From positions 2,678,084 through 2,742,083 of the forward strand of contig NZ_CP012334.1 of NCBI RefSeq assembly GCF_001704295.1: 64,000 bases of DNA, in the 5' to 3' direction. The position numbers were made by a program, and so were the translations under genes. Below are positions 41,361-50,561 of this stretch, in pieces (position 1 is the first letter of the stretch; each line of letters opens with the position of its first letter). The notes beneath the pieces are model-generated. The model did not search any database. It saw nothing but the letters and a program-made list of their open reading frames with translations, and was not told where the DNA came from. The stretch is from Bordetella sp. H567. GTDB lineage: Bacteria > Pseudomonadota > Gammaproteobacteria > Burkholderiales > Burkholderiaceae_B.

Positions 41361-42575
41361 ATGACGCCCTTGCAGGCCGCCGCGCCCGAATCCGGGCCGC
41401 CCATCAAAATCGTCAGCGTGCGCACCATCGTAGTCAACGCCGAGATGCGCAACTGGATTTTCGTCAAGGTGCAGACGAACCAGGACGGCCTGTACGGTTG
41501 GGGCGAAGCCAGCCTGAACTGGAAGACCCGCGCGGTTACCGGCGCCGTCGAGGACCTGGAACCCCTGCTGGTCGGCCGCGATCCCCGCGACATCGAGCAA
41601 TGCGTGCGCGCCATGCACAAGCACAGCTATTACAAGCTGGGCATCATCGGCGTGACCGCGATCAGCGGCATCGAGCACGCCTTGTGGGACATCCATGCCA
41701 AGAGCCTGAACGTGCCGGTCTGGCGCCTGCTGGGCGGCAAGGTGCGCGAAAAGGTGCGCCTGTACACGCACCTGGGGCTGGGCGACATGAAGGCCGTCTA
41801 CGAGACCTTCGACCATGGCAAGCTGCGCGACAGCGCGCTGCAAGTGGTGGAGAAGGGGTACGACGCGCTGAAGGTCGTCTTCATCCCCTACGGCAACCAC
41901 GTGTCCTCGATCGCCGCGCGCAAACACGTCGGCAGGTTGATGGAAACCGTGCGCAACGCCGTGGGCGAATCGGTCGACATCATGGTCGACTTCCACGGCC
42001 GGCCCGGTTCCATCGCGGCGTCGTTGGGGTTCATCGAGGAACTGGCGCCGTACCGTCCCATGTTCTGCGAAGAACCCGTGCAGCCGGGCGACACGGCGGC
42101 GCTGCGGGAAGTCGCGCTGCGCGCCCCGTGCCCGATCGCCTCGGGCGAACGGCTGGTGGGCCTGAACGAATTCATGCCCGTGCTGACCGGCAAGGCGGTG
42201 CACGTGGCGCAGCCGGACCTGAATCACACCGGCGGCCTGCTGGAAGGCAAGCGTATCGCCGCGGTGGCCGAAGCCGAACTCATCGGCATCGCCCCGCACA
42301 ATCCCAACGGCCCGATCGCCGGCGTGGCGGCGCTTCATTACGACGTTTCGACGCCCAACTTCCTGATCCAGGAAGAAATGAGCGGCGCCGTTCCCTGGTA
42401 CGACGACGTGGTCCAGACGCCCTTGAAGCGCGTCGGCACGTATTGGGAAGTGCCGCACGGGCCCGGCCTGGGCGTGGAGATCAACGAAGCGGAGGCTGCC
42501 AAGCATCCCTTCAAGCAGGAAGTGATGCATGCCACGGGCGCGGTGCTGGATGACGGCACCATCGTCGAGTGGTAG
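41361..42575 (+). CDS. Enolase-superfamily sugar-acid dehydratase (galactonate-dehydratase-like)
   Basis: The 404-residue enzyme is in the mandelate-racemase/D-galactonate dehydratase branch of the enolase superfamily. These enzymes remove water from aldonic acids to give 2-keto-3-deoxy acids. Metal ligands are visible: Asp210 in MVDFHGRPG, a Glu of CEEPVQPGD (237 or 238) and Glu263 in IASGERLVG. A catalytic His313 lies in IAPHNPNGPIAG. The start has AGGAG upstream. It opens an operon with an iron-type alcohol dehydrogenase, a TRAP transporter and a D-2-hydroxyacid dehydrogenase. The true sugar acid is not known. Confidence 0.9.
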   Translation: MTPLQAAAPESGPPIKIVSVRTIVVNAEMRNWIFVKVQTNQDGLYGWGEASLNWKTRAVTGAVEDLEPLLVGRDPRDIEQCVRAMHKHSYYKLGIIGVTAISGIEHALWDIHAKSLNVPVWRLLGGKVREKVRLYTHLGLGDMKAVYETFDHGKLRDSALQVVEKGYDALKVVFIPYGNHVSSIAARKHVGRLMETVRNAVGESVDIMVDFHGRPGSIAASLGFIEELAPYRPMFCEEPVQPGDTAALREVALRAPCPIASGERLVGLNEFMPVLTGKAVHVAQPDLNHTGGLLEGKRIAAVAEAELIGIAPHNPNGPIAGVAALHYDVSTPNFLIQEEMSGAVPWYDDVVQTPLKRVGTYWEVPHGPGLGVEINEAEAAKHPFKQEVMHATGAVLDDGTIVEW

Positions 42576-42611
42576 GACCGCCGATTCGAACAAGCAAAAA
42601 CTGGACAGCGC

Positions 42612-43682
42612 ATGAAATTCACAACGCCTGGCGGCGTCTATAACGCCACACCTTCCCGCATCGTCTTTGCCGAGGGCGCCATCGACGGCGTGGCCGATGA
42701 AGTCGGCCGGCTGGGCGCGCGCCGCGCGCTGGTGGTCACCACGCCCGGACGCACTGCGCTGGGCGATCGCGTGGCCTCGCTGCTCGGCGACCGCTGCGCC
42801 GCGGTCTGGCCGCAGGCGGTGTCGCAAGTGCCCATCGAACTGGCCCGCCGCGGACGGCAGGCGGCCCGCGACGCGGGCGCGGACTGCATCGTCAGCGTGG
42901 GCGGCGGCGCGGCCGTGGGCCTGGGCAAGGGCATTTCCCTGGAACTGGCCTTGCCCATCATCGCCATTCCGACCACGTATTCCGGATCCGAGGTCACAGG
43001 CTTCTGCGGCATCACGATCGACGGCGTCAAGCGCATGCACACCAGCCTGAACATGCTGGCCTCCACCGTGATCTACGATCCGCGGCTGACGCTGGGACTG
43101 CCTGCCGACGTCAGCGCGGCCAGCGCCATGAACGCGCTGGCGCATTGCGTGGATGCGATCTACGTTCCCACCGTGGATCCCGTCACCGTGCTGGCCGCCA
43201 TCGAAGGCGCCCGGGTGATCGCCCGGGCCTCGCCGCGCGTCATCGCCCGGCCCGACGACATCCAGGCGCGCACCGAGCTGCTGTACGGCGCCTACCTGGG
43301 CGGCGTCGCCCTGACCGGCGGCTTCGCGTTGCAGCATGGCCTGGCGCACGTCCTGGGCGGCAGCTTCAACATCGCGCATGGTTTATCCCACACGCTGGTA
43401 CTGCCTTATGTCGCGCAGTACAACACCGCCCATGCGCCGGGGCCGCTGCAACAGCTGGCCGATGCGATCGGCGCGCCCAGCCTGGGAGCGGGCCTGTACG
43501 ATCTGGCACGCTCACTGCACATACGGATGGGCCTGACCGATACCGGACTGGACCCGTCGGCGCTGGACGCCGCCGCGCGCATCACGGTGGAAACGGACGA
43601 AGGCTACAACCCCGGCCCGGTCACCTTCGACGCAGTGCGACGCATCCTGGATGCCGCCTGGCACGGCGAACGTCCCGCTTGA
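42612..43682 (+). CDS. Iron-containing alcohol dehydrogenase / maleylacetate-reductase-like protein
   Basis: The 356-residue protein belongs to the Fe-ADH superfamily, maleylacetate reductase branch. The N-terminal dinucleotide fold has the IVSVGGGAAVGLGKGISL motif. The metal/substrate side shows IPTTYSGSEVT and LAHCVDAIY, and also GFALQHGLAHVLGG and AHGLSHTLVLP with His clusters. It lies 36 bp after the dehydratase. Reduction or oxidation of a keto-acid intermediate is likely. A true maleylacetate reductase would imply an aromatic pathway, but no ring-cleavage gene is near. Confidence 0.87.
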   Translation: MKFTTPGGVYNATPSRIVFAEGAIDGVADEVGRLGARRALVVTTPGRTALGDRVASLLGDRCAAVWPQAVSQVPIELARRGRQAARDAGADCIVSVGGGAAVGLGKGISLELALPIIAIPTTYSGSEVTGFCGITIDGVKRMHTSLNMLASTVIYDPRLTLGLPADVSAASAMNALAHCVDAIYVPTVDPVTVLAAIEGARVIARASPRVIARPDDIQARTELLYGAYLGGVALTGGFALQHGLAHVLGGSFNIAHGLSHTLVLPYVAQYNTAHAPGPLQQLADAIGAPSLGAGLYDLARSLHIRMGLTDTGLDPSALDAAARITVETDEGYNPGPVTFDAVRRILDAAWHGERPA

Positions 43683-43761
43683 ACGGGCGCCGGCGAGCCT
43701 GCCGCCCCGGTGTGCCGGGAGCACCTATAAAAACCGATATGGCCGCTGTATTGGAGACATG

Positions 43762-44769
43762 ATGAAGCTGACCCGCAGACTATTGTTCCAGGCCGCAGGC
43801 GCCGCCGCGCTGGCCACCGCCTTGCCGGCCGCGCGCGCGGCCGCCGAGTACTCGTGGAAGTTCGGCCATGGCTTTCCGCCCAGCCATCCCATCCACAAGC
43901 GCGCCGTCGAGGCCGCCGCCTGGATCAAGCAGCAAAGCAAGGGGCGGGTGGACATCGGCGTGTTTCCCAACAGCCAGCTGGGCGGGGACAACGATCTGCT
44001 GTCGCAGGTCTATTCGGGCGGCATCGAAATGTTCACCACCGGCGGCATCATCATGTCCACGCTGGTTCCCCACGCCGCCATCAGCGGGCTGGGGTTCATC
44101 TTCAACGATTACGCGTCGGTCTGGAACGCCATGGACGGCAAGCTGGGCGCCTTCGTGCGCGAGGCCTTCGCCAAGAAGGGCCTGCATGCCGTGGATCGGA
44201 TCTGGGACAACGGCTTTCGCGAAATCACCACCGGCAGCCGGCCCATCGCGGAGCCCAAGGACCTGGCCAACCTGAAAATCCGGGTACCCGTCAGTCCTTT
44301 GTACATCTCGCTGTTCAAGGCCCTGGGCGCAGCGCCGACCAGCATCAACCTGGCCGAGGTCTATACGGCCTTGCAGACCGGCGTGGTGGAAGGCCAGGAG
44401 AACCCGCTGGTGGTGACCGACACGGCCAAGTTCTACGAGGTGCAGAAATTTTGCTCGCTGACGAACCATATCTGGGATGGTTCGTGGATCGTGATCAACG
44501 GCGATGCCTGGGATGGCCTGCCGCCGGAGCTGCAATCCATCGTCAGCCGCGGCTTCAATGACCTGGCGCAACAACAGCGTGCCGATATCGCGCAGCTGAA
44601 CGACTCGCTCGGCGCCAGCCTGGCGCAGCGCGGTCTGAAGGTGAACCATGCCGATCCGGCGCCGTTTCGCGACGTGCTGCGCAAGGCCGGCTTCTACACC
44701 GATTGGCAAGCGAAGTTCGGGGCGCAGGCCTGGACGGTGCTGGAAGCCGCGGTCGGGAAGCTGTCATGA
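43762..44769 (+). CDS. TRAP transporter periplasmic receptor (DctP family)
   Basis: The 335-residue receptor has a signal peptide with TRRLLFQAAGAAALATALP, possibly Tat-dependent. The DctP fold signatures include SWKFGHGFPPSHP, ANLKIRVP (the Arg that clamps the ligand carboxylate) and EVYTALQTGVVEGQENP. Of two adjacent ATGs (43759, 43762) the second has better spacing from GGAG. The permease gene overlaps by 4 bp. With the dehydratase upstream, a sugar acid or related hydroxy acid is the likely ligand. Confidence 0.93.
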   Translation: MKLTRRLLFQAAGAAALATALPAARAAAEYSWKFGHGFPPSHPIHKRAVEAAAWIKQQSKGRVDIGVFPNSQLGGDNDLLSQVYSGGIEMFTTGGIIMSTLVPHAAISGLGFIFNDYASVWNAMDGKLGAFVREAFAKKGLHAVDRIWDNGFREITTGSRPIAEPKDLANLKIRVPVSPLYISLFKALGAAPTSINLAEVYTALQTGVVEGQENPLVVTDTAKFYEVQKFCSLTNHIWDGSWIVINGDAWDGLPPELQSIVSRGFNDLAQQQRADIAQLNDSLGASLAQRGLKVNHADPAPFRDVLRKAGFYTDWQAKFGAQAWTVLEAAVGKLS

Positions 44770-46706
44770 GCACGGCGCCCTGGACCGCGCAGGCCAAGGC
44801 GAACATGGGCACGCAAGCGGATGGCCGGCTGGATAAGCGTGCGGGAATGCCGGGGGACAGCGGCGCGGCGCCGGCCCGCATGACTCGCCCGGTACCGGCC
44901 GAGACCGCGTGGCGCTGGCTGGTCGAATACCCCGCGGCCTTGCTGGTTGTCGCCGAAGTGGTCATCCTGTTCACCGGCATCGTGGCGCGTTATGCGCTGC
45001 ACATGCCCATCACGTGGACCGACGAGGCCTCGTCCATCCTGTTCCTGTGGCTGTCGGCGCTGGGCTCGGCCGTGGCCATCCAGCGCGGTGAACACATGCG
45101 CATGACGGCCCTGGTGTCCAAATGCGCGCCGCGGACGCGCCTCTACCTGGACGCAGCGGCCTCCGGCGCGGCGCTGCTGTTCCTGGCAGCGGTCCTGCTG
45201 CCGGCCATCCGGTTCGCGGACAAGCAGGGCGCCTTTACCACCCCGGCGCTGGAGATCTCCGGCACCTGGCGCGCCGCCGCGCTGCCGGCCGGCGTCGCGC
45301 TGATGTTCGTCGCCAACGCCTTGCGGCTGGCCCGCACGGCCAACCACCGGGTCGTCCTGGCGGCGCTGGCCACGGTTGCCGCCGTCGCGCTGGCGTTCTG
45401 GGCCGCGCAGCCGCTGTTCGCGGGCCTGGGCAAGATGAACCTGTTGATCTTTTTCCTGGGCGTGGTCGTGGTGACGGTCTTCGCCGGCGTGCCGATCGCC
45501 TTCGGCTTTGGCCTGGCGACCTTCGGCTATCTGGCGCTGACCACGCGCATTCCGCTCGCGACCATGGTGGGGCGCATGGACGAAGGCATGTCGCATCTGG
45601 TGCTGCTGGCCGTGCCGCTGTTCATCTTCCTGGGCCTGCTGATCGAAATGACGGGCATGGCGCGGCGCATGGTGGCTTTCCTGGCCAATCTGATCGGGCA
45701 CAAGCGCGGTGGCCTGGCCTACGTATTGATCGGCGCCATGTACCTGGTCTCGGGAATCTCCGGTGCCAAGGCCGCGGACATGGCGGCGGTCGCGCCGGCG
45801 CTGTTCCCTGAAATGAAGAAGCGCGGCGCCAGGGAGGGGGACCTGGTGGCGCTGCTGGCCGCCACCGCCGCCCAGACGGAAACCATCCCGCCCAGCATCG
45901 TGCTGATCACCATAGGCTCGGTGACGGGCGTGTCCATTGCCGCGTTGTTCACCGGCGGGCTGCTGCCCGGCGCCTTGCTGGCCATCGCGCTGTGCGCGGT
46001 CGTATGGCGGCGCTACCGCAAGGAAGACCTGGCCGGCGCGGCCTGGCCTGGCGCGCGCGCGGTGTGGCGCTCGCTTCAGGCGGCCCTGCCGGCGCTGGTG
46101 CTGCCGTTCCTGATCCGCTTTGCCGTAGTCGACGGCGTGGCGACGGCTACCGAAGTTTCCACCATTGGCATCGTGTACGCGCTGCTGATCGCCTTGCTGG
46201 TGCAGCGCGGGTGCGACTGGTCGCGGCTGGTGCCCATCCTGGTCGAAACCGCGGCGCTGTCCGGCGCCATCCTGTTGATCATCGGCACCGCCACCGCGAT
46301 GGCGTGGTGCCTGACACGTTCGGGGTTTTCCACCGACCTGGCGGCGCTGATGGCGGGCCTGCCCGGCGGCAAGCTGGGCTTCCTGGCGGTGTCCATCGTG
46401 CTGTTCATCGTCCTGGGCAGCGTCCTGGAAGGCGTGCCGGCCATCGTGCTGTTTGGTCCCTTGCTCTTTCCGATCGCCCAGCAGGTAGGGGTCAACGAGG
46501 TGCACTACGCGATGGTTGTCATCCTGTCCATGGGCATCGGCCTGTTCGCGCCGCCGTTCGGGGTGGGGTACTACGTCGCGTCCGCCATCGGGCGGGCGTC
46601 GCCGGATGCCGGCATGAGGCCTATCACGGGCTACATGCTGGCCCTGTTCATCGGCGTGCTGGTGATCGCCGCCGTGCCATGGATTTCCACGGGGTTCCTG
46701 CGGTGA
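44766..46706 (+). CDS. TRAP transporter fused small and large permease (DctQM)
   Basis: The 646-residue membrane protein joins the small 4-helix DctQ subunit (about 50-225) to the large DctM subunit (about 225-646). Signature segments are TWTDEASSILFLWLSALGSA (DctQ) and FAGVPIAFGFGLATFGYLAL, then IPPSIVLITIGSVTGVSIAALFTGG (DctM). Uptake is sodium- or proton-driven. The first 40 residues are hydrophilic. It overlaps the receptor gene at its start and the hydroxyacid dehydrogenase at its end (GTGA), so the three are translated together. Confidence 0.94.
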   Translation: MSTAPWTAQAKANMGTQADGRLDKRAGMPGDSGAAPARMTRPVPAETAWRWLVEYPAALLVVAEVVILFTGIVARYALHMPITWTDEASSILFLWLSALGSAVAIQRGEHMRMTALVSKCAPRTRLYLDAAASGAALLFLAAVLLPAIRFADKQGAFTTPALEISGTWRAAALPAGVALMFVANALRLARTANHRVVLAALATVAAVALAFWAAQPLFAGLGKMNLLIFFLGVVVVTVFAGVPIAFGFGLATFGYLALTTRIPLATMVGRMDEGMSHLVLLAVPLFIFLGLLIEMTGMARRMVAFLANLIGHKRGGLAYVLIGAMYLVSGISGAKAADMAAVAPALFPEMKKRGAREGDLVALLAATAAQTETIPPSIVLITIGSVTGVSIAALFTGGLLPGALLAIALCAVVWRRYRKEDLAGAAWPGARAVWRSLQAALPALVLPFLIRFAVVDGVATATEVSTIGIVYALLIALLVQRGCDWSRLVPILVETAALSGAILLIIGTATAMAWCLTRSGFSTDLAALMAGLPGGKLGFLAVSIVLFIVLGSVLEGVPAIVLFGPLLFPIAQQVGVNEVHYAMVVILSMGIGLFAPPFGVGYYVASAIGRASPDAGMRPITGYMLALFIGVLVIAAVPWISTGFLR

Positions 46707-47677
46707 ACATATTCCTGGTGGGCGAAGCCGCCACGCACGCCGAAAAACTCGCCGACCGCCTGACGTGCGGTGCACGCATCGTGCCGCTGCCGCGCCAGGC
46801 GGCCCATGCGCCCGATCACGACGGCCAGATCGGGCCGCGAGACGTGGTGGTGTCGCTGCGCTTCAGCCGCCCGCCGGGCGCCACGCCCGTGTTCCGCTTG
46901 CTGCATGTCCCCGGCGCCGGGCTGGATGGCATCGACTTCGCCAGCGTGCCGCCTGCCGCGGCGATCTGCAATGTGTTCGAGCACGAGATTCCCATCGCGG
47001 AATACGTGACCCTGGCGATGCTGGAATGGCAGATCCGCCTGCGCGAGTTGACGGCGCGCTTCACGGCGCGAAGCTGGTCCGACCTGTACCGTAGCCGTCC
47101 GCCGCATGCGGAGCTGTACGGCAAGACGCTGCTGCTGATAGGCCTGGGCCGAATCGGCCGCGCCATCGCGACGCGTGCGCGGGCGTTCGGCATGCGCGTC
47201 CTGGCCGTCGACGGCCATGCGCAGCCTGCCGCCGGGCTGGTGGACAAGGTATTCGCGCCGGACGAATTGGACGACGCGCTGCCGACCGCGAATTTCGTCG
47301 TTATCTGCTGCCCCTTGACCGACGACACGCGAGGCATGTTCAACACGCGAACGCTGGGCCGCATGCGCGGCGACGCGGTACTGATCAACGTCTCGCGCGC
47401 CGAAATCGCGCAGGAAGAAGACCTGTACATCGCCTTGCGCGACAAGGCGATCGCCGGCGCCGTCCTGGACGTCTGGTATCGCTATCCCAAGGGCGCGGAC
47501 GACCACGTCGAACCAGCGTCACGGCCGTTCCTGGAACTGCCCAATGTCATCGCCACCCCGCACACCTCGGCCTGGACCACGGACCTGCCGTGGCGCAGAT
47601 ACGGCTTCATCGCGGCGAATATCGACCGGCTGGCCGGCGGCGACGCGCTGGCCAATGTCGTCCGGCCCGCCGCTTAG
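46703..47677 (+). CDS. D-2-hydroxyacid dehydrogenase family protein
   Basis: The 324-residue NAD(P)-dependent dehydrogenase reduces 2-keto acids or oxidises 2-hydroxy acids. The NAD-binding motif GLGRIGRAIA, the catalytic Arg in LINVSRAEI, the VLDVWYR segment and the catalytic His in IATPHTSAWT are in order. The start is a GTG that overlaps the TRAP permease stop. It is the last gene of the sugar-acid operon, 36 bp before a convergent gene. Its likely substrate is the imported acid or its keto product. Confidence 0.92.
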   Translation: MNIFLVGEAATHAEKLADRLTCGARIVPLPRQAAHAPDHDGQIGPRDVVVSLRFSRPPGATPVFRLLHVPGAGLDGIDFASVPPAAAICNVFEHEIPIAEYVTLAMLEWQIRLRELTARFTARSWSDLYRSRPPHAELYGKTLLLIGLGRIGRAIATRARAFGMRVLAVDGHAQPAAGLVDKVFAPDELDDALPTANFVVICCPLTDDTRGMFNTRTLGRMRGDAVLINVSRAEIAQEEDLYIALRDKAIAGAVLDVWYRYPKGADDHVEPASRPFLELPNVIATPHTSAWTTDLPWRRYGFIAANIDRLAGGDALANVVRPAA

Positions 47678-47713
47678 CGCGTCCAGCCGACCCTGTCTGC
47701 GAGGATAGTCTTT

Positions 47714-48505
47714 TCATCCCTGCCGAGGCGCGACATCCACCTGGCGCCGTACCTCGTCGGCGACGGGATGGATGTCCGGCGCGGAGGCGGGTGCCATCAC
47801 GCTGTAGCCCAGGCCCTGGTCCGACCATGCGTAGCCAGCCACGCCGTTCTGCGCGTGCGCCGACATCGGTGTGTCGCGCTCCACGGCCATCGGCCGCACC
47901 ATCATGGCGATCCGCGTGCCGCGCGCATCGTCGTACAGGAACAGTCCCGCCGGACCGTGTTCGGTGGCGATCAGGCGTCCCCCCATGAAGCGGTAGCCTG
48001 CCTGGACCAGGTCGGGCAGGGCGATGGGGCGCTCCAGCCGTTGGGAAATCCAGGACACGAGCTGCGCGCTGTCCGCCGCAGGCAGTTCCACCGGGCGCCT
48101 CGGGTCGGCCGCATAGACCTGGTAGCTGGCCGCGGCTTCCCGGGCCAGCGCCGCGATCCCGCCGGCCGGCGCCTCAGGCGTGCCGCGCAGGTTCCAGCCG
48201 CCCACGCCGCCGATACCCAATGCCAACACGATGGACGCGGCAATGCGCCACGGAACGCGGCGGCGCTGTCGATGCGCTTCCACCATGCGCGCAAGGTCCA
48301 GTTCCGGCGGAATGGGTTCTTCGGTGATGGGCGCCAGTGCCTCGCGCAACTGCCGGCGCAGCTGCGCATGGCCTTGCATCCGCGCCGCGACATCGGGATG
48401 CCTGGCAAGGTAGTCTTCGACCTGCCTGCGTCGCGGGCCCCCCAGGGCGCCGTCGACATAGGCGTGCAAGTCCTCTTCCCGAATGGGGGCCTCGTCCCTG
48501 CTCAT
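47714..48505 (-). CDS. Membrane anti-sigma factor
   Basis: The 263-residue protein has a cytoplasmic anti-sigma-type N-terminus (DLHAYVDGALGGPRRRQVEDYLARHPD), one membrane helix (about 86-107) and a periplasmic sensor domain of about 150 residues ending near the C-terminus. The zinc-binding HxxxCxxC of ZAS anti-sigmas is absent. It overlaps the ECF sigma gene by 4 bp (ATGA) and is the last gene of the leftward DUF305 operon. It should hold the sigma factor at the membrane until an envelope signal is sensed; the signal is unknown. Confidence 0.9.
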   Translation of the reverse strand: MSRDEAPIREEDLHAYVDGALGGPRRRQVEDYLARHPDVAARMQGHAQLRRQLREALAPITEEPIPPELDLARMVEAHRQRRRVPWRIAASIVLALGIGGVGGWNLRGTPEAPAGGIAALAREAAASYQVYAADPRRPVELPAADSAQLVSWISQRLERPIALPDLVQAGYRFMGGRLIATEHGPAGLFLYDDARGTRIAMMVRPMAVERDTPMSAHAQNGVAGYAWSDQGLGYSVMAPASAPDIHPVADEVRRQVDVAPRQG

Positions 48506-49053
48506 TTCACGCTCCGCAATACAGGCCGGTTGCCGCCTGCCGGCGCATCGCCACGGGAGCCGCCCGTGACGGCGCCCCGCATGATGCGCAGCAGCTTTTC
48601 CCTGGCCCGGGCCAGGCGCGATGTGACGGTCCCGGTCGGGATGTCCAGCACCCTGGCGGCTTCTTCATAGGTCATGTCTTCCACCGAAACGAGCAGCAGC
48701 ACGCTGCGCTGTTCGTCTGGCAACTGTTCCAGCGCGCGCAGCACATCGCCGTAGCGCAGCCCGTCTTCCTGGGCGGCGCGCACCGCCAGCATGGCGTCGT
48801 CCACGGCCTCCAGCGGCACGTCGTGCGCACGGGGACGCGCGCGCCGCAATTGATCCATCGCCAGGTTGTGCAGGATGGCGAACACCCATTTGCGCGTATC
48901 GCCGTCATTGCGCCTCTGGCCCCACCGTACGATGACGCGCTCCAGGCAATCCTGCACCAGGTCGTCGGCCCGCGCCCTGTCGTGCAACAGGGCGCGCGCA
49001 TAGCGGCGCAGCGCCGGGATCAGCGGCTCGACGAGCCGCATCATGTCGTCCAC
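48502..49053 (-). CDS. ECF sigma-70 factor
   Basis: The 183-residue sigma factor has region 2 (ARADDLVQDCLERVIVRW; KWVFAILHNLAMDQLRR) and region 4 (LPDEQRSVLLLVSVEDMTYEEAA; IPTGTVTSRLARAREKL). The start is a GTG at 49053 with GAGGA seven bases before; an ATG nearby (49044) is less favoured. It follows the propeller gene by 10 bp and is coupled to its anti-sigma. It probably controls its own operon, but I could not assign a promoter motif. Confidence 0.94.
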   Translation of the reverse strand: MDDMMRLVEPLIPALRRYARALLHDRARADDLVQDCLERVIVRWGQRRNDGDTRKWVFAILHNLAMDQLRRARPRAHDVPLEAVDDAMLAVRAAQEDGLRYGDVLRALEQLPDEQRSVLLLVSVEDMTYEEAARVLDIPTGTVTSRLARAREKLLRIMRGAVTGGSRGDAPAGGNRPVLRSVK

Positions 49054-49063
49054 GCAAATATCC

Positions 49064-50539
49064 TCAAAGACCTTGCACCTGCACCGGCGCCCCTGTCACG
49101 CCATCCGCCTGCGGCGCGATTACCAGATAGCGCCGCGCATCCTGTGCCGCCGCATCGGCCTGGACCAGTTGGCGTATCGGTCCGATGGCATTGACGATAG
49201 CCGATCCCGCCGGGTTGGCGACGAAGCTGGCCAAGGGCTGAAGCGCGCCGCTGCCGTCGGGCTGACCGGACAAGGCCAGCACATAGGCGTGCTTGGGTTC
49301 CAGGCCGGTGGCCGAGGCCTGCAGCACCTGCAGCAGGCCCTGGTCGAACAGGCTGACGGACGTGGGCGGCGTGTCGGACGCCACCGGTTTGCCGTCCTTG
49401 ACGGCCTGCAGGGTCAGGTGTGCGGCCTGTCCCGCCACGCCCAGCGGCTGCAGGTTCTGCATGCCGTCGCCTTGCGGCACCGCGCCGGGCACATAGGCAA
49501 TGGCCTGTGGCGCCTGGCCGATGGGTACGTTGCCGATCACCTTATTGGTCGCGGTATCGATGGCCGCCAGGGCGTCGGCGTTTTCCAGCCCCACATACAC
49601 CCGCGTGCCGTCGCCGGACGGCCAGACGCCGTGCGGCAGATTGCCGACCGGAATCGTGGCGACCTGCGTGTAGTCGTCGGTGCGGAACACCTTGACCTGG
49701 TTCAGCCCGCCCACCGTCACGTAGGCGAAACTGCCCGCTTGATTGCGGATGAAATTGACGTGGTTGGTGATGGGACCGGTATCCATGGTCTTCAGCAGCT
49801 TGAACGGCGGGCGGGCGTCGAACACCTGCACCTTGCCCACGTCCTTCAGCGTGAACCAGACCTGTTTGCCATCCGGCGTCGCCGCGATATTGGGGCAGAA
49901 GGGACTGGCCTGCTGTACCCGGCCGACGATTTTGTGGCTGGATACCTGCACCACGACCGTCTCGGGGTTGAACGACGAGCAGACATAGCCATACTTGCCG
50001 TCCGGCGAAAAGATCTGCATGCCGGGGCCCGCTGCCGTGGTGATGCGGGTTTTTTCCTTGTAGGTCGCCGCGTCGATCACCGATACGTAGTTCTCGCCGC
50101 GCACCGTGACCCAAACTTCCTTGCCGTCCGGCGTGTAGAACGCTTCATGAGGCGAACGGCCCACATAGGTGATGTGCTTTACCGCATTGGTGCCCGTATC
50201 GATGAAGGTGACGGAATTCGAGCCTATGGAGACGACCGCCAGGGTGCGATGGTCCGGCGAATAGCCCATGCCATGCACGAGTACCTGTCCGCGATACAAG
50301 GGGCTGAAATTGCCCGGCGCCGGATCGCCAAGGCGGATCACGCCCAGCAGCCGGTTATCGGCGGGATCCGTGACGGACACCGTATTGGAAAACTGCTCGG
50401 CCGCGTAGACACGGTCGCGGTGGCTGACCGGCACATCGGCGGCGGAAGAGGCCGCCGGCGCCTGGCCGGCCTGCGACGACAGGCTCGCGGCGCCCAGCAC
50501 GGCGGCCGCCAACACATTCAAGAAAAATATGCGCTTCAT
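49064..50539 (-). CDS. Periplasmic YncE/YVTN-type beta-propeller protein
   Basis: The 491-residue protein has a signal peptide (MKRIFFLNVLAAAVLGAASLS...). A propeller of YncE-like repeats follows: RVYAAEQFSNTVSVTDP, TLAVVSIGSNSVTFIDT, EVWVTVRGENYVSVIDA, KVQVFDARPPFKLLKT, RVYVGLENADALAAIDT. The last 130 residues form a separate domain rich in Gln and Ala. The start at 50539 gives a normal signal peptide; the frame upstream is inside the DUF305 gene. It is 22 bp after the DUF305 stop. Function is unknown; such proteins bind ligands or DNA or act in metal handling. Confidence 0.9.
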   Translation of the reverse strand: MKRIFFLNVLAAAVLGAASLSSQAGQAPAASSAADVPVSHRDRVYAAEQFSNTVSVTDPADNRLLGVIRLGDPAPGNFSPLYRGQVLVHGMGYSPDHRTLAVVSIGSNSVTFIDTGTNAVKHITYVGRSPHEAFYTPDGKEVWVTVRGENYVSVIDAATYKEKTRITTAAGPGMQIFSPDGKYGYVCSSFNPETVVVQVSSHKIVGRVQQASPFCPNIAATPDGKQVWFTLKDVGKVQVFDARPPFKLLKTMDTGPITNHVNFIRNQAGSFAYVTVGGLNQVKVFRTDDYTQVATIPVGNLPHGVWPSGDGTRVYVGLENADALAAIDTATNKVIGNVPIGQAPQAIAYVPGAVPQGDGMQNLQPLGVAGQAAHLTLQAVKDGKPVASDTPPTSVSLFDQGLLQVLQASATGLEPKHAYVLALSGQPDGSGALQPLASFVANPAGSAIVNAIGPIRQLVQADAAAQDARRYLVIAPQADGVTGAPVQVQGL

Positions 50540-50561
50540 TGCGTGGATACTCCCGAGGACA

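Noticed and set aside
41319-43379. Minus-strand frame opposite the dehydratase and dehydrogenase genes
   Set aside because: It translates to a His/Arg/Gly-rich sequence without motifs; the two plus-strand enzymes have all catalytic motifs.
42612-43682. Assignment as true maleylacetate reductase of an aromatic pathway
   Set aside because: No ring-cleavage or hydroxyquinol gene is near; the neighbours suit sugar-acid breakdown, so only the superfamily branch is claimed.
44694-46775. Minus-strand frame opposite the TRAP permease
   Set aside because: It is a shadow frame with highly polar repetitive composition; the plus-strand permease is clear.
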